Shown here one piece after another: positions 54,499 through 64,000 of a stretch of DNA of 64,000 bases. Each line of letters opens with the position of its first letter. Within the stretch, counting starts at the first letter, position 1. The notes beneath the pieces were generated by a model. The model worked only from the letters and a program-made list of their open reading frames with translations. It had not been told where the DNA came from and made no database searches. The position numbers and the translations under genes are program-made. This DNA comes from Pseudooctadecabacter jejudonensis (GTDB taxonomy: Bacteria; Pseudomonadota; Alphaproteobacteria; Rhodobacterales; Rhodobacteraceae), in the NCBI RefSeq assembly GCF_900172275.1, contig NZ_FWFT01000002.1, positions 496,001 through 560,000 of the forward strand, in the 5' to 3' direction.

Positions 54499-57430
54499 TC
54501 CAACATCAACCCCGCGGCTTTATGCGGTGCCCCTTGGCCACGACTTTTCGCTTGAGCTGTATCGCGGCCTCCGCAGCAGGTTCGCTGGAATGTCCCCCAC
54601 GGACGTCGCGCGGGTCGAAATTTACGTCAACACCCGCCGCATGGCGCGCCGCCTCACCAGCTTGTTTCACCAAGGCGACGCCAGCCTTCTGCCCCGCATC
54701 AGGTTGGTCACCGATCTTGCCCATGATGTCATTTCCCACTCCATCCCGCCTGCGACTGCCCCCCTCAAACGAAAACTCGAAGTCGCGCAGCTGGTCAAAG
54801 GCCTGCTAGAGGTTGATCCGACTTTGGCGTCCCAAGATTCGGCTTTTGATTTGGCCGATAGCCTTGTGGCGCTGATGGCCGAAATGCAGGGCGAAGGCGT
54901 GGCACCGGGAGTTCTTTGGTCTCTCAACATTGCGGATCAATCCGGTCATTGGGATCGTGCGTTGAAGTTCGTAAACCTCGTCCAGAAGTTTTTTGTCGAC
55001 GATCAGCTGGATGGCGAAGGCCGACAACGACGGGTGGTCGAAACGCTGATCGATCGGTGGACATCCAACCCACCAACCCATCCGATCATCGTCGCAGGGT
55101 CCACCGGATCGCGGGGCGCCACATCCCTTTTCATGCAGGCGGTCGCAGGTTTGCCGCAGGGGGGCATCGTTCTGCCGGGGTTTGACCGTGATATGCCCGC
55201 CGAGGTTTGGGATATGCTTGACCCTGACGAAGGTGGAGAAGATCACCCGCAGTTCCGGTTCAAAACCCTCTGCGCCTCACTTGGCGTTTCGCCACAACAG
55301 GTGCCCACTTGGGGTGACGAAGCAGTGTCTAATCCCGCGCGAACCGCGCTCATTTCCCTCTCTCTCCGCCCCGCGCCGGTCACGCACCAGTGGATCAAAG
55401 ACGGCCCAGGTTTGAATGACCTGCAAGGGGCGACTGAAACAATGACGTTGATTGAGGCCCCGACCCCACGGGCCGAGGCTGACGCGATTGCCGCCCGCCT
55501 GCGTCAAGCGGTTGAAGACGGGCAGACATCCGCCCTCATTTCACCTGACCGGATGTTGACCCGTCAGGTGACCGCCGCGTTGGACAGATGGGGCATCACA
55601 CCGGACGATTCCGCAGGTCAGCCCTTGCATCTGTCAGCCCCCGGGCGGTTTCTGCGTCATGTCGTTGATATCATGGCCGAGGGTTTGGATGCGGAACGTC
55701 TTCTGATTCTTCTGCGCCATCCGCTGACCAATTCTTCCGCCGCGCAAACCCGTCACGCGCTTCACACCAATGATTTGGAATTGCGCCTGCGCCGGTATGG
55801 CCCCGCCTTTCCTGACCGCGACAGCCTGCTGGAGTGGGCGAACAAAACCTCCGACAAGCACCCGGATCGCGTGGCTTGGGCGGCCTGGGTCAGTGAGTGT
55901 TTGACCCGCCCGGTCGCACAATCAGACGCGCCTCTCCCCGATCACATCGAAACACACCTCTCCATTGCGGGCACCCTTGCCAAAGGGCCGGATGGTGATG
56001 GAACGGGGGGCCTGTGGCTGAAAAAAGCGGGCAGTGAGGCAAAGCGCGTCATGTCTGATCTAAGCCACCACGCCGAACACGGTGGCACGATGTCCGTGCG
56101 GGAATACCGCCGCCTTGTTGGCAATATCCTAGCGGCGGGCGAAGTGCGTGACCGCGACGAAGGGCACCCGAACGTGTTGATCTGGGGCACGCTTGAGGCG
56201 CGGGTGCAATCCGCCGATCTGGTGATCCTGGCGGGTCTGAACGAAGGCACTTGGCCAGAGGCCGCGGCGCCTGACCCATGGCTCAACCGGCCTTTGCGCA
56301 AGGAAGCGGGGTTGCTCTTGCCCGAGCGCCGCATCGGGCTGAGCGCGCATGACTATCAGCAAGCCGTCTGCGCGAAAGAGGTCATCATCTCCCGTGCTGT
56401 TCGGTCGGATGAGGCGGAAACCGTTCCGTCCCGTTGGGTGAACCGTTTGATCAATCTGATGGGTGGCTTGATCGACCAAGGCGGCCCCGCCTGTCTGTCC
56501 GCGATGCGCAGCCGCGGTGATCATTGGCTTGCCTTGGCGGCAACCATTGCCGCCCCGACCACAAAAACACCGTCCGCCCCGCGTCCGTCCCCCCGTCCGC
56601 CAACCCATGCGCGGCCGGATCAGCTGTCTGTCACCCAGATCAAAACCCTGATCCGCGATCCCTATGCGATCTACGCGCGCAAGGTGCTGGGCCTCAATGC
56701 GCTTGACCCGCTGGCGCAGTCCGCCAGCGCGCCCTTGCGTGGGATCATCGTTCACAAAATCCTCGAGCGGTTCATCACGCAAGGCATTGACCCATCGGAT
56801 ACGGATGCCGAAACGCGGTTGATGGAGATCGCAGATGACGTTCTGCAAACGGAATGTCCGTGGCCCGCCACACGCGCCCTTTGGCGCGCGCGCATTCAAG
56901 GGTTTGCGGCCCATTTTCTGACCGAAGAAATCGACCGTCAGGCAAATGCCAAGACCATCGGCACGGAACTGTGGGGGGAACAACGGCTTTCATCCGTGGC
57001 CTTTACCCTGACAGGAACCGCCGACCGCATCGATCTGTCTGATGAGGGTGAGGCGCTGATTTACGACTACAAAACAGGCACTGTTCCAAGCGAAAAACAA
57101 CAACTCCACTTCGACAAGCAACTTCTGCTTGAGGCGGCGATGGTCGAAAAAGGTGCGTTCAAAAAGGTGGGGTCTGTCCGCACCAAAGCCGCCGTTTATG
57201 TGGGCCTCGGCTCTGCCCTGAAAAACCAGGCGGCACCGCTGAAAAAATCGCCCGCACTGGAAACATGGGACCGGTTTGAGGGCTTGATCGGCAAATGGAT
57301 GGACCCCGCGAAGGGCTACACCTCCCGCAGCGCCAATGAAACGACACGGTTCGAAGGCGCATATGACCATCTGGCGCGATACGGCGAATGGGACGAAACC
57401 GATGATCCATTGGTGGAGGACATGGAATGA
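54491..57430 (+). CDS. addB: Double-strand break repair nuclease AddB
   Basis: 979-residue partner of AddA in the RecBCD-like AddAB helicase-nuclease for DNA end processing. The N-terminal half is an inactivated helicase-like region (VILAGLNEGTWPEAAAPDPW is the conserved motif of this class). The C-terminal PD-(D/E)XK nuclease has LRGIIVHKILERF, then DRIDLSDEGEALIYDYKTG with the active D-x-K. ATG at 54491 overlaps murU by 8 bases. Confidence 0.94.
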   Translation: MFDPTSTPRLYAVPLGHDFSLELYRGLRSRFAGMSPTDVARVEIYVNTRRMARRLTSLFHQGDASLLPRIRLVTDLAHDVISHSIPPATAPLKRKLEVAQLVKGLLEVDPTLASQDSAFDLADSLVALMAEMQGEGVAPGVLWSLNIADQSGHWDRALKFVNLVQKFFVDDQLDGEGRQRRVVETLIDRWTSNPPTHPIIVAGSTGSRGATSLFMQAVAGLPQGGIVLPGFDRDMPAEVWDMLDPDEGGEDHPQFRFKTLCASLGVSPQQVPTWGDEAVSNPARTALISLSLRPAPVTHQWIKDGPGLNDLQGATETMTLIEAPTPRAEADAIAARLRQAVEDGQTSALISPDRMLTRQVTAALDRWGITPDDSAGQPLHLSAPGRFLRHVVDIMAEGLDAERLLILLRHPLTNSSAAQTRHALHTNDLELRLRRYGPAFPDRDSLLEWANKTSDKHPDRVAWAAWVSECLTRPVAQSDAPLPDHIETHLSIAGTLAKGPDGDGTGGLWLKKAGSEAKRVMSDLSHHAEHGGTMSVREYRRLVGNILAAGEVRDRDEGHPNVLIWGTLEARVQSADLVILAGLNEGTWPEAAAPDPWLNRPLRKEAGLLLPERRIGLSAHDYQQAVCAKEVIISRAVRSDEAETVPSRWVNRLINLMGGLIDQGGPACLSAMRSRGDHWLALAATIAAPTTKTPSAPRPSPRPPTHARPDQLSVTQIKTLIRDPYAIYARKVLGLNALDPLAQSASAPLRGIIVHKILERFITQGIDPSDTDAETRLMEIADDVLQTECPWPATRALWRARIQGFAAHFLTEEIDRQANAKTIGTELWGEQRLSSVAFTLTGTADRIDLSDEGEALIYDYKTGTVPSEKQQLHFDKQLLLEAAMVEKGAFKKVGSVRTKAAVYVGLGSALKNQAAPLKKSPALETWDRFEGLIGKWMDPAKGYTSRSANETTRFEGAYDHLARYGEWDETDDPLVEDME

Positions 57431-60400
57431 TCCCCGACGACGCCACCCGCCGCCAGATTGAGGCAGCAGATCCCGCGCGCTCCACATGGCTGAGTGCCAA
57501 TGCGGGGTCTGGCAAGACGCGTGTTTTGACCGATCGTGTGGCACGGTTGCTGCTTGCGGGCACGCGGCCGGAGAACATCCTTTGCCTGACCTACACCAAA
57601 GCCGCCGCGTCCGAGATGCAGAACCGTCTGTTCCAACGACTGGGCGAATGGGCGATGATGCCAGCGGACAAACTGCGCGATGATCTGCGTGATCTTGGGA
57701 TCAGCGATGCGTTGGACCCGAAATTTCTTGCCACCGCACGCACCCTGTTTGCCAGCGCCATTGAAACGCCGGGCGGTCTGAAAATTCAGACGATCCATTC
57801 GTTCTGCGCAGGCGTCTTGCGCCGCTTTCCGCTTGAGGCTGAGGTCAGCCCCCAGTTTAAGGAAATGGAAGACCGCGCCGCACAGCTGCTGCGCGAAGAC
57901 GTGTTGGACGACATGGCGACAGGGCCGGACAAGCCCGCCCTCGACGCCTTCGCGACCTATTTTACCGGTGCTGATGTGGGCAAATTTTTGGCGGATGTTT
58001 CGGGGCGCAAAGCGGCCTTCGCCACCCCGCCCAGCGATGATCAACTGGCCGGGCGGCTGGGTCTGATCCACGGGATTGATCGCGATGCGGCGCTGAAAAT
58101 TGCGTTCATCGGGGGCGAAGATGATCTTGCCAATGATCTGTCAGACGCGGCCCCCAATGCCTCCGCCTCCTACGTGAAGTTCGCGGCACGTTTATCGGGC
58201 CTGAACCTGAAATCACCTGATATGGCCGTGTTAGAGACGTTATTTGAGATGTTCCTCACAAATGGTCAGCGCCGCAAATGGCCCGCGTCCAACCATAAAT
58301 CCGCGTGGGAGGCGTTTGAGGATATCCTTGATGATGTCTACGCGTTCATGGACCGTGTCGCAGCGGCTTGGGATTACCTCAACGCGATTTCGGCGTTTCA
58401 CAAAACCCGCGCGCTTTATACCTTCGCGCAGCCCTTCATCACCCGGTACGAGCGTAAAAAGCTGGAACGAGGTGCCCTCGATTTCGATGATCTGATCGGT
58501 AAAGCAAAGGCGCTGTTAGAAGATCCAGCCGTCGCCCAATGGGTGCTGTTCCGGCTTGATGGCGGGGTGGACCATGTGTTGGTGGACGAAGCGCAGGATA
58601 CTTCCCCCGATCAATGGGACATCGTGCGCCTGCTGACGCAGGAATTTTCCACCGGGCTTGGGGCCAACCCTGACCGTGACCGCACTGTGTTTGTGGTGGG
58701 CGACAAAAAACAATCGATCTATTCCTTTCAGGGCGCAGACCCGGAAGGCTTTGACCGAATGCGCGAATATTTCGCCGAAGAGTTGGAGAAGGTCCAAAAG
58801 CCGCTGCAAAAAACCGAACTCGAATACTCGTTCCGGTCTTCAGCGGCGGTGCTGCAATTCGTTGATCAGACGTTCAAAGGCGACATGGCCGAAGGTCTGG
58901 ATGACCGGATCAATCATCTGGCGTTCAAAGATGATATGCCGGGCCGCGTAGACGTTTGGCCTGTCGTTGAACCCGTCACGACGAACGATGATCGCGAATG
59001 GGATGATCCTGTCGATCTGAAAGGCGACACCAATCACGACGTCGTCTTATCACGGACCATCGCTGCTGAAATCAAACGCATGATCGACCATGAAACCCTG
59101 CCGGTGAAGGCGAAGGGCGACAACGATTGGACCCGCCGCAAAATCACGCCCGGTGATATTCTGATCCTCGTTCAGCGACGGTCTGATCTGTTTGGTGAAA
59201 TCATCGCCGCCTGCAAATCCGCAGGGCTTGATATTGCAGGCGCCGACCGGTTGAAGCTGGGCGGTGAGCTTGCCGTCAAAGACATCTCGGCCCTGCTGCA
59301 ATTCCTTGCCTTGCAGGATGATGATTTGTCCCTTGCCGCCGCGCTGAAATCGCCGCTGTTCGGCTGGTCCGAACGCGATCTTTACGCCCTCGCCCAGCCG
59401 CGCAAAAAGGGTCAAACCCTGTGGGAGGCGCTCCGCACGTCGGGCAAGCACACCGCAACTGTCGATGTTCTGACAGACCTGCGCAACCAATCCGATTTTC
59501 TGCGCCCCTACGATCTGATCAACCGCGTGCTGATCCGCCATGACGGACGACGCAACCTGCTGGCGCGGCTGGGTCATGAGGCAGAAGATGGCATCGACGC
59601 CTTGCTGTCACAGGCGCTGGGCTACGAACAATCAGATGTGCCAAGCCTGACGGGTTTCCTCAGCTGGCTGCAGACCGAAGACGTGACCGTCAAACGCCAA
59701 ATGGACACCGCAGGTGACCGTATCCGCGTAATGACGGTGCATGGGGCCAAGGGGCTTGAGGCCCCGATCGTCATTCTCCCGGACACGAGCACCCGCAAAC
59801 GAGAGGTTAAAGGCGATTTCCTGATCGACGACGCAAATGTCTTTTGGAAACCGGCCTCGCCTGTCATGCCCGACGTTCTCGATGCTGTGAAACAAGACAT
59901 GCTGACGGCACAGGATCGCGAACGCAGGCGGTTGCTCTACGTGGCGCTGACCCGCGCCGAAAGCTGGCTGATCATCGCCGCTGCGGGCAAAACAGGTGAG
60001 GATCGTGACGACAGCTGGCATGCAACCGCCCTGTCCTCCATGGCGCATCTGGATGCGGTTGATCTCATCACACCCTTGGGTGGTGGAAAACGGTTCAGCC
60101 GGTGGAACTGGGATGCCGGTGAGATAGCCGCGCACACCGCACCCGCTGCCAACTCCAACGCGACCCCCGGTTTCGGCGCAATGTTGCCCCCTGTTCCCGA
60201 ACGCCCCAAAACGCTGTCGCCCTCGGATCTTGGCGGGGCCAAGATCATGCCCGGTGAAACCCATACCGATGACAGCGACCTGGCGCTGGCCTACGGACGC
60301 CTCATCCACCTGCTGCTTGAGGTTTTGCCGGATGTTCCCCCCGATCAACGACAGACCCTTGCGACATCGTTGATCCAGAACCAACCGGACGCAGGTGTGG

Positions 60401-60795
60401 TCGGTGACATCACGTCCCTCATTGCCGAAGCCCTCGCCGTGATTGAGGATCCGCACCTCGCATGGGTGTTCCAGAATGCCTTGGTTGAGGTTCCAATCTC
60501 CGCCGACCTGCCCCACCTTGGGCCGGATCGCACCTTCGGCCTCATCGACCGACTTATCGTCACCGAAACCGACGTCATCGCCGTCGACTACAAATCGAAC
60601 CGCGCCACGCCCCCCACAGCCGAGGCCACACCCGATGGACTGATCCGTCAGATGGCCGCCTACCGCGATGCCCTGCGCCTGATTTACCCCAGCAGACGTA
60701 TTCGCACCGTTCTGTTGTGGACCAAGACCCTCCAAACCACAGAATTGCCCGACGCTGTGCTTGACAGTGCTCTCAATGATGTGAGGTCGCCTTGA
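57427..60795 (+). CDS. addA: Double-strand break repair helicase AddA
   Basis: 1122-residue UvrD/Rep-type helicase with a C-terminal nuclease. Walker A is LSANAGSGKTRVLTDRVARL cut here to ANAGSGKT (about residue 25); Walker B is VLVDEAQDTSPDQW; motif III/IV region FVVGDKKQSIYSFQGA; motif V VMTVHGAKGLEAPIVIL; and VALTRAESWLII. The nuclease signature AVDYKSNRATP is near the C-terminus. The start overlaps addB by 4 bases. Confidence 0.96.
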   Translation: MIPDDATRRQIEAADPARSTWLSANAGSGKTRVLTDRVARLLLAGTRPENILCLTYTKAAASEMQNRLFQRLGEWAMMPADKLRDDLRDLGISDALDPKFLATARTLFASAIETPGGLKIQTIHSFCAGVLRRFPLEAEVSPQFKEMEDRAAQLLREDVLDDMATGPDKPALDAFATYFTGADVGKFLADVSGRKAAFATPPSDDQLAGRLGLIHGIDRDAALKIAFIGGEDDLANDLSDAAPNASASYVKFAARLSGLNLKSPDMAVLETLFEMFLTNGQRRKWPASNHKSAWEAFEDILDDVYAFMDRVAAAWDYLNAISAFHKTRALYTFAQPFITRYERKKLERGALDFDDLIGKAKALLEDPAVAQWVLFRLDGGVDHVLVDEAQDTSPDQWDIVRLLTQEFSTGLGANPDRDRTVFVVGDKKQSIYSFQGADPEGFDRMREYFAEELEKVQKPLQKTELEYSFRSSAAVLQFVDQTFKGDMAEGLDDRINHLAFKDDMPGRVDVWPVVEPVTTNDDREWDDPVDLKGDTNHDVVLSRTIAAEIKRMIDHETLPVKAKGDNDWTRRKITPGDILILVQRRSDLFGEIIAACKSAGLDIAGADRLKLGGELAVKDISALLQFLALQDDDLSLAAALKSPLFGWSERDLYALAQPRKKGQTLWEALRTSGKHTATVDVLTDLRNQSDFLRPYDLINRVLIRHDGRRNLLARLGHEAEDGIDALLSQALGYEQSDVPSLTGFLSWLQTEDVTVKRQMDTAGDRIRVMTVHGAKGLEAPIVILPDTSTRKREVKGDFLIDDANVFWKPASPVMPDVLDAVKQDMLTAQDRERRRLLYVALTRAESWLIIAAAGKTGEDRDDSWHATALSSMAHLDAVDLITPLGGGKRFSRWNWDAGEIAAHTAPAANSNATPGFGAMLPPVPERPKTLSPSDLGGAKIMPGETHTDDSDLALAYGRLIHLLLEVLPDVPPDQRQTLATSLIQNQPDAGVVGDITSLIAEALAVIEDPHLAWVFQNALVEVPISADLPHLGPDRTFGLIDRLIVTETDVIAVDYKSNRATPPTAEATPDGLIRQMAAYRDALRLIYPSRRIRTVLLWTKTLQTTELPDAVLDSALNDVRSP

Positions 60796-60852
60796 CGGCC
60801 CTGCCCCCCGCTCTTAGGTTCCCACTCCAAACACATCTTCAGGAGCAAACAG

Positions 60853-61173
60853 ATGGCCACCGTAGCAGTAACAGACGCAACCTTTGACGCCGAAGTGCGC
60901 CAGTCCGACATTCCCGTGGTCGTAGATTTCTGGGCTGAGTGGTGCGGCCCATGCAAACAGATCGGCCCTGCCCTTGAAGAACTGTCGTCCGAGATGGACG
61001 GCAAGGTGAAGATCGTCAAAGTGAACGTCGACGAAAACCCCAACTCTCCTGCCCAAATGGGCGTGCGCGGTATTCCTGCGCTGTTCATGTTCAAAAACGG
61101 CGAAGTCGTGTCCAACAAAACAGGTGCTGCCCCCAAGGCTGCCCTGCAGGGTTGGATCGAAGAAAGCATGTAA
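60853..61173 (+). CDS. trxA: Thioredoxin
   Basis: 106-residue cytosolic thioredoxin, with the active site [10 protein letters not shown] (Cys32/Cys35 region), the cis-proline in GIPALFMF, and normal length. It lies 57 bp after addA and ends in its own terminator. In Rhodobacter thioredoxin affects puf and gyrase-dependent expression. Confidence 0.97.
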   Translation: MATVAVTDATFDAEVRQSDIPVVVDFWAEWCGPCKQIGPALEELSSEMDGKVKIVKVNVDENPNSPAQMGVRGIPALFMFKNGEVVSNKTGAAPKAALQGWIEESM

Positions 61174-61195
61174 ATCGCCCATGGCGATGGTTCAG

Positions 61196-61221
61196 GGGCG
61201 TCCCATCGGGGCGCCCTTTTT
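61196..61221 (+). terminator. Terminator after trxA
   Basis: A 9-bp stem GGGCGTCCC/GGGGCGCCC (one G-T pair) with a 3-base loop, followed by TTTTT. Confidence 0.88.
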
Positions 61222-61287
61222 CGTTGGAACCTTGCAGGCACAGCCCAGCGCCGCCATATAAATCCGTGAATGACGAAAGGACGACCC

Positions 61288-61845
61288 ATGGCAGACGACA
61301 GCTTTCCCAACTGGCACGGCACAACGATCATTGGCGTGCGCAAAGGCGGCAAAGTCGTCATTGCAGGTGACGGGCAGGTGTCCGTGGGGCAAACCGTTAT
61401 GAAAGGCACAGCCCGCAAGGTGCGACGCCTTAGCCCTGGCGGAAATGACGTGATTTGCGGGTTTGCCGGATCGACCGCCGATGCTTTCACGCTGCTCGAA
61501 CGGCTTGAGAAAAAGCTGGAGGCCACGCCAGGCCAACTGGCCCGCGCCTCCGTCGATCTGGCCAAAGACTGGCGGACCGATAAGTACCTGCAAAAGCTGG
61601 AGGCGATGCTGATCGTCAGCGACGGAACCGATCTGTTCGTTATCACCGGCGCGGGCGACGTGTTGGAACCCGAACATGACGTTACCGCCATCGGATCTGG
61701 TGGCAATTATGCGCTCGCCGCAGGGCGCGCCTTGATGGATCAGGATCTGGATGCAGAAGACATCGCGCGGCGCGCCATGGCCATCGCCGCTGACATCTGC
61801 GTCTACACGAACGGCAATCTGACCGTCGAAACCATCGCACCATAG
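61288..61845 (+). CDS. hslV: ATP-dependent protease peptidase subunit HslV
   Basis: 185-residue proteasome-like peptidase. A short propeptide is removed before the catalytic threonine in [12 protein letters not shown], and [13 protein letters not shown] follows. ATG at 61288 follows AAAGGACGACCC; an in-frame ATG six codons upstream is less likely. Followed by two palindromes and hslU. Confidence 0.96.
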   Translation: MADDSFPNWHGTTIIGVRKGGKVVIAGDGQVSVGQTVMKGTARKVRRLSPGGNDVICGFAGSTADAFTLLERLEKKLEATPGQLARASVDLAKDWRTDKYLQKLEAMLIVSDGTDLFVITGAGDVLEPEHDVTAIGSGGNYALAAGRALMDQDLDAEDIARRAMAIAADICVYTNGNLTVETIAP

Positions 61846-61848
61846 ACC

Positions 61849-61894
61849 CAGAGTTTCCTCGAAACTCTGCCAACAAAATCTCAATGAGATTTTG
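61849..61894. repeat. Twin palindromes between hslV and hslU
   Basis: Two perfect inverted repeats in a row: 61849-61869 with 8-bp arms CAGAGTTT/AAACTCTG around CCTCG, and 61874-61894 with 9-bp arms CAAAATCTC/GAGATTTTG around AAT. They fill the 66-bp gap except for the hslU Shine-Dalgarno (GAAAGG). No T-run follows, so an mRNA processing or dispersed palindromic element is more likely than a terminator. Confidence 0.75.
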
Positions 61895-61911
61895 CCTCCG
61901 AAAGGATCAAC

Positions 61912-63216
61912 ATGACAGACCTAACCCCCCGCGAAATCGTCTCGGAACTGGACCGGTTCATCATCGGCCAAAAAGACGCGAAACGTGCCGTTGCGGTTGC
62001 CCTGCGCAACCGTTGGCGCCGCAAACAGCTGGGCGATGACCTGCGTGATGAGGTCTACCCCAAGAATATCCTGATGATCGGGCCCACCGGCGTCGGCAAA
62101 ACCGAAATCTCCCGCCGCTTGGCAAAACTCGCCCGTGCGCCCTTCATCAAGGTTGAGGCGACGAAATTCACCGAGGTCGGCTACGTTGGCCGCGACGTGG
62201 AACAGATCGTCCGTGATCTGGTCGAAGCCGCCATCGTAGAAACCCGTGATTACATGCGCGAGGACGTGAAACAAAAGGCCCATGAGGCCGCCGAGGAACG
62301 TGTGATCACCGCCATTGCCGGCGACGACGCGCGGTCCGGCACCCGTGACATGTTCCGCAAAAAGCTCAAGACCGGTGAGTTGGACGATACGGTTATCGAA
62401 CTTGAACTCACCGACACGTCGTCTCCTTTGGGCGGCATGGAAATCCCCGGTCAACCGCCCGGCATGGGGGGCATGGATCTGGGCGCGATGTTCGGCAAGG
62501 CCTTTGGCGGACGCACGGTGCGCAAGAAGGTGACCGTCGCACAATCCTATGATCTGCTGATCGCGGATGAGGCGGACAAACTTCTGGACGACGAAACCGT
62601 CACCAAGAAGGCGCTGGAGGCGGTTGAGCAGAACGGTATCGTCTTCCTGGATGAGATCGACAAAGTTTGTCGCAACGCCGACGCGCGTGGCGCGGATGTC
62701 AGCCGCGAAGGTGTGCAACGCGATCTGCTGCCCCTGATCGAAGGCACCACCGTCAGCACCAAACACGGGTCCGTCAAAACCGACCATATCCTGTTCATCG
62801 CATCAGGCGCATTCCACATCGCGAAACCGTCCGATCTTTTGCCCGAACTTCAGGGGCGTCTGCCGATCCGCGTCGAACTCCGCGCCCTGACGGAGGACGA
62901 TTTTGTCCGCATCCTGACAGAGACCGACAACGCGCTGACACGTCAGTACACCGCCCTCATGGGCACCGAAGAGGTCACGGTGAATTTCACCGACGACGGC
63001 ATCGCCGCCCTCGCCCGCATCGCGGCTGAGGTGAACGAAAGCGTCGAAAATATCGGCGCGCGGCGTCTTTACACGGTGATGGAACGCGTGTTCGAAGACC
63101 TCAGCTTCACAGCACCTGACCGGTCCGGCGACACAATCGACGTGAACGCCGCCTTTGTCGAAGAACACCTGGGCGAACTTGCCCGTTCAACAGATATCAG
63201 CCGCTACGTGCTTTAG
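61912..63216 (+). CDS. hslU: ATP-dependent protease ATPase subunit HslU
   Basis: 434-residue AAA+ unfoldase that feeds HslV. Walker A is [17 protein letters not shown] (about residue 60); Walker B is [10 protein letters not shown]; sensor region [12 protein letters not shown]. It ends DISRYVL, the C-terminal tail that inserts into HslV. The I-domain glycine/methionine loop lies near residue 165-185. Confidence 0.97.
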   Translation: MTDLTPREIVSELDRFIIGQKDAKRAVAVALRNRWRRKQLGDDLRDEVYPKNILMIGPTGVGKTEISRRLAKLARAPFIKVEATKFTEVGYVGRDVEQIVRDLVEAAIVETRDYMREDVKQKAHEAAEERVITAIAGDDARSGTRDMFRKKLKTGELDDTVIELELTDTSSPLGGMEIPGQPPGMGGMDLGAMFGKAFGGRTVRKKVTVAQSYDLLIADEADKLLDDETVTKKALEAVEQNGIVFLDEIDKVCRNADARGADVSREGVQRDLLPLIEGTTVSTKHGSVKTDHILFIASGAFHIAKPSDLLPELQGRLPIRVELRALTEDDFVRILTETDNALTRQYTALMGTEEVTVNFTDDGIAALARIAAEVNESVENIGARRLYTVMERVFEDLSFTAPDRSGDTIDVNAAFVEEHLGELARSTDISRYVL

Positions 63217-63254
63217 GGCTTTCGCATATCCGCGAAGACGTCCAACAAGGACGG

Positions 63255-64000
63255 ATGAGCGATAGCGGTTATCTGACCTTCATCAAACAAAACGCGCCCT
63301 TCCTTGCGACGGGCGCGCTTTTGTCGTTCCTCAGCAGTTTTGGGCAAACCTTCTTCATCTCGATCTTCGGCGGAGAGATCAGACAAAGCTATGGCCTGAC
63401 CAACGGGGAATGGGGCGTGATCTATATGATCGGCACCGGCGCATCGGCCGCTGTGATGGTCTTTGCAGGCGGCCTTGCTGACAGGTTCCGTGTGCGGCAA
63501 CTGGGCATCACGGTCATCCTTCTTCTCGGCCTGTCGTGTGTGTTGTTGGCCCTCAACCCCATCGCAGCCCTGCTGCCGCTTGTCGTGTTTTGCCTGCGGT
63601 TTTTCGGCCAAGGTATGACAACGCATGTGGCCACTGTCGCCATGTCCCGCTGGTTTGTCGCCACGCGCGGGCGCGCCTTGGCGGTTGCGGCCATGGGATT
63701 CATGCTGGGTGAGGCGACGTTGCCTTTGTTCATGGTCTGGCTGAAATCCCTCATAGATTGGCATCTGATCTGGATCGGCTGTGCCGTGTTTTGCGCGGCC
63801 ATGGCACCCGTTCTGTTCTGGCTTTTGCGTCTTGAACGCACGCCCCAGTCGGTTGCGAATTCCCCGCAGGCCACTGGCCTGTTCGGCAAACACTGGACCC
63901 GTGCTGACGCCCTGCGCCATCCGCTGTTTTGGGCGATGGCCCCCGCTGTGATGTCCTTTTCCGGCTTTGGCACAGCATTCTGGTTTCACCAGGTCCATTT
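63255..64000 (+). CDS. MFS transporter, N-terminal part
   Basis: An open frame from ATG 63255 (after AAGGACGG) runs to the end of the window, 248 residues so far. It shows the first six helices of a major facilitator and the loop motif GGLADRFRVRQLG between helices 2 and 3. The seventh helix is starting (MAPAVMSFSGFGTAFW). Substrate unknown; the rest lies outside the window. Confidence 0.88.
   Translation, partial: MSDSGYLTFIKQNAPFLATGALLSFLSSFGQTFFISIFGGEIRQSYGLTNGEWGVIYMIGTGASAAVMVFAGGLADRFRVRQLGITVILLLGLSCVLLALNPIAALLPLVVFCLRFFGQGMTTHVATVAMSRWFVATRGRALAVAAMGFMLGEATLPLFMVWLKSLIDWHLIWIGCAVFCAAMAPVLFWLLRLERTPQSVANSPQATGLFGKHWTRADALRHPLFWAMAPAVMSFSGFGTAFWFHQVH

Noticed and set aside
1-64000. 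CRISPR arrays, complete insertion sequences, prophage genes or rRNA
   Set aside because: None seen: no regularly spaced direct repeats with spacers, no transposase or integrase, no rRNA sequence.

Overview
The window looks like chromosomal DNA of a phototrophic alphaproteobacterium of the order Rhodobacterales (Rhodobacter/roseobacter lineage). The evidence is a GC-rich sequence, a canonical Rhodobacter-type photosynthesis gene cluster with pufX instead of pufC, spheroidene-type carotenoid genes including crtA, the RegB/SenC/RegA redox regulators, and housekeeping genes typical of the group (hslVU, addBA, tsaD, hemD).

Region 1 (1-24431) is the photosynthesis cluster. It reads bch2 (partial), bchP, idi on the plus strand; then on the minus strand, in transcription order, crtE-crtF, bchC-bchX-(small ORF)-bchY-bchZ-pufQ-pufB-pufA-pufL-pufM-pufX-dxs; then crtD-crtC on plus, tspO and crtI-crtB on minus, and crtA-bchI-bchD-bchO on plus. 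Together they make the isoprenoid precursors (dxs, idi, crtE), bacteriochlorophyll a (bchP, bchXYZ, bchC, bchID, bchO), spheroidene/spheroidenone, and the reaction centre with LH1. Tandem TGT-N12-ACA palindromes of the PpsR/CrtJ type sit upstream of bchC and between crtE and crtD. A third, widely spaced pair flanks the crtI/crtA gap. Stem-loops follow pufA and pufX.

Region 2 (24428-36177) is metabolic and transport DNA: glpD with a divergent DeoR-type repressor and a GlpR-like operator; a sugar 1-dehydrogenase with an IlvD/Edd-type sugar-acid dehydratase; a TctD/TctE-like two-component system joined to a PgtC-like binding protein; the tctCBA tripartite tricarboxylate transporter; and a VOC protein.

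Region 3 (36436-46823) holds tRNA-Thr(CGT), hemY, a mitofilin-like protein, hemD, divergent tsaD-gpsA-YciI-EVE, small conserved proteins with clear terminators, ahcY and an HD hydrolase.

Region 4 (46820-54498) has an acetyltransferase, a decayed LysR gene ending in an 11-bp tandem repeat also found between bchY and bchZ, the regA-senC / regB redox-signalling locus, a PAS-only membrane protein, and tsaE-amgK-murU.

Region 5 (54491-64000) is addB-addA, trxA, hslV-hslU and the start of an MFS transporter that runs off the window.

The least explained items are a translationally coupled 64-codon ORF between bchX and bchY, a crtC reading frame with no ordinary start codon, the dispersed 11-bp tandem repeat and the PAS-only protein beside regB.
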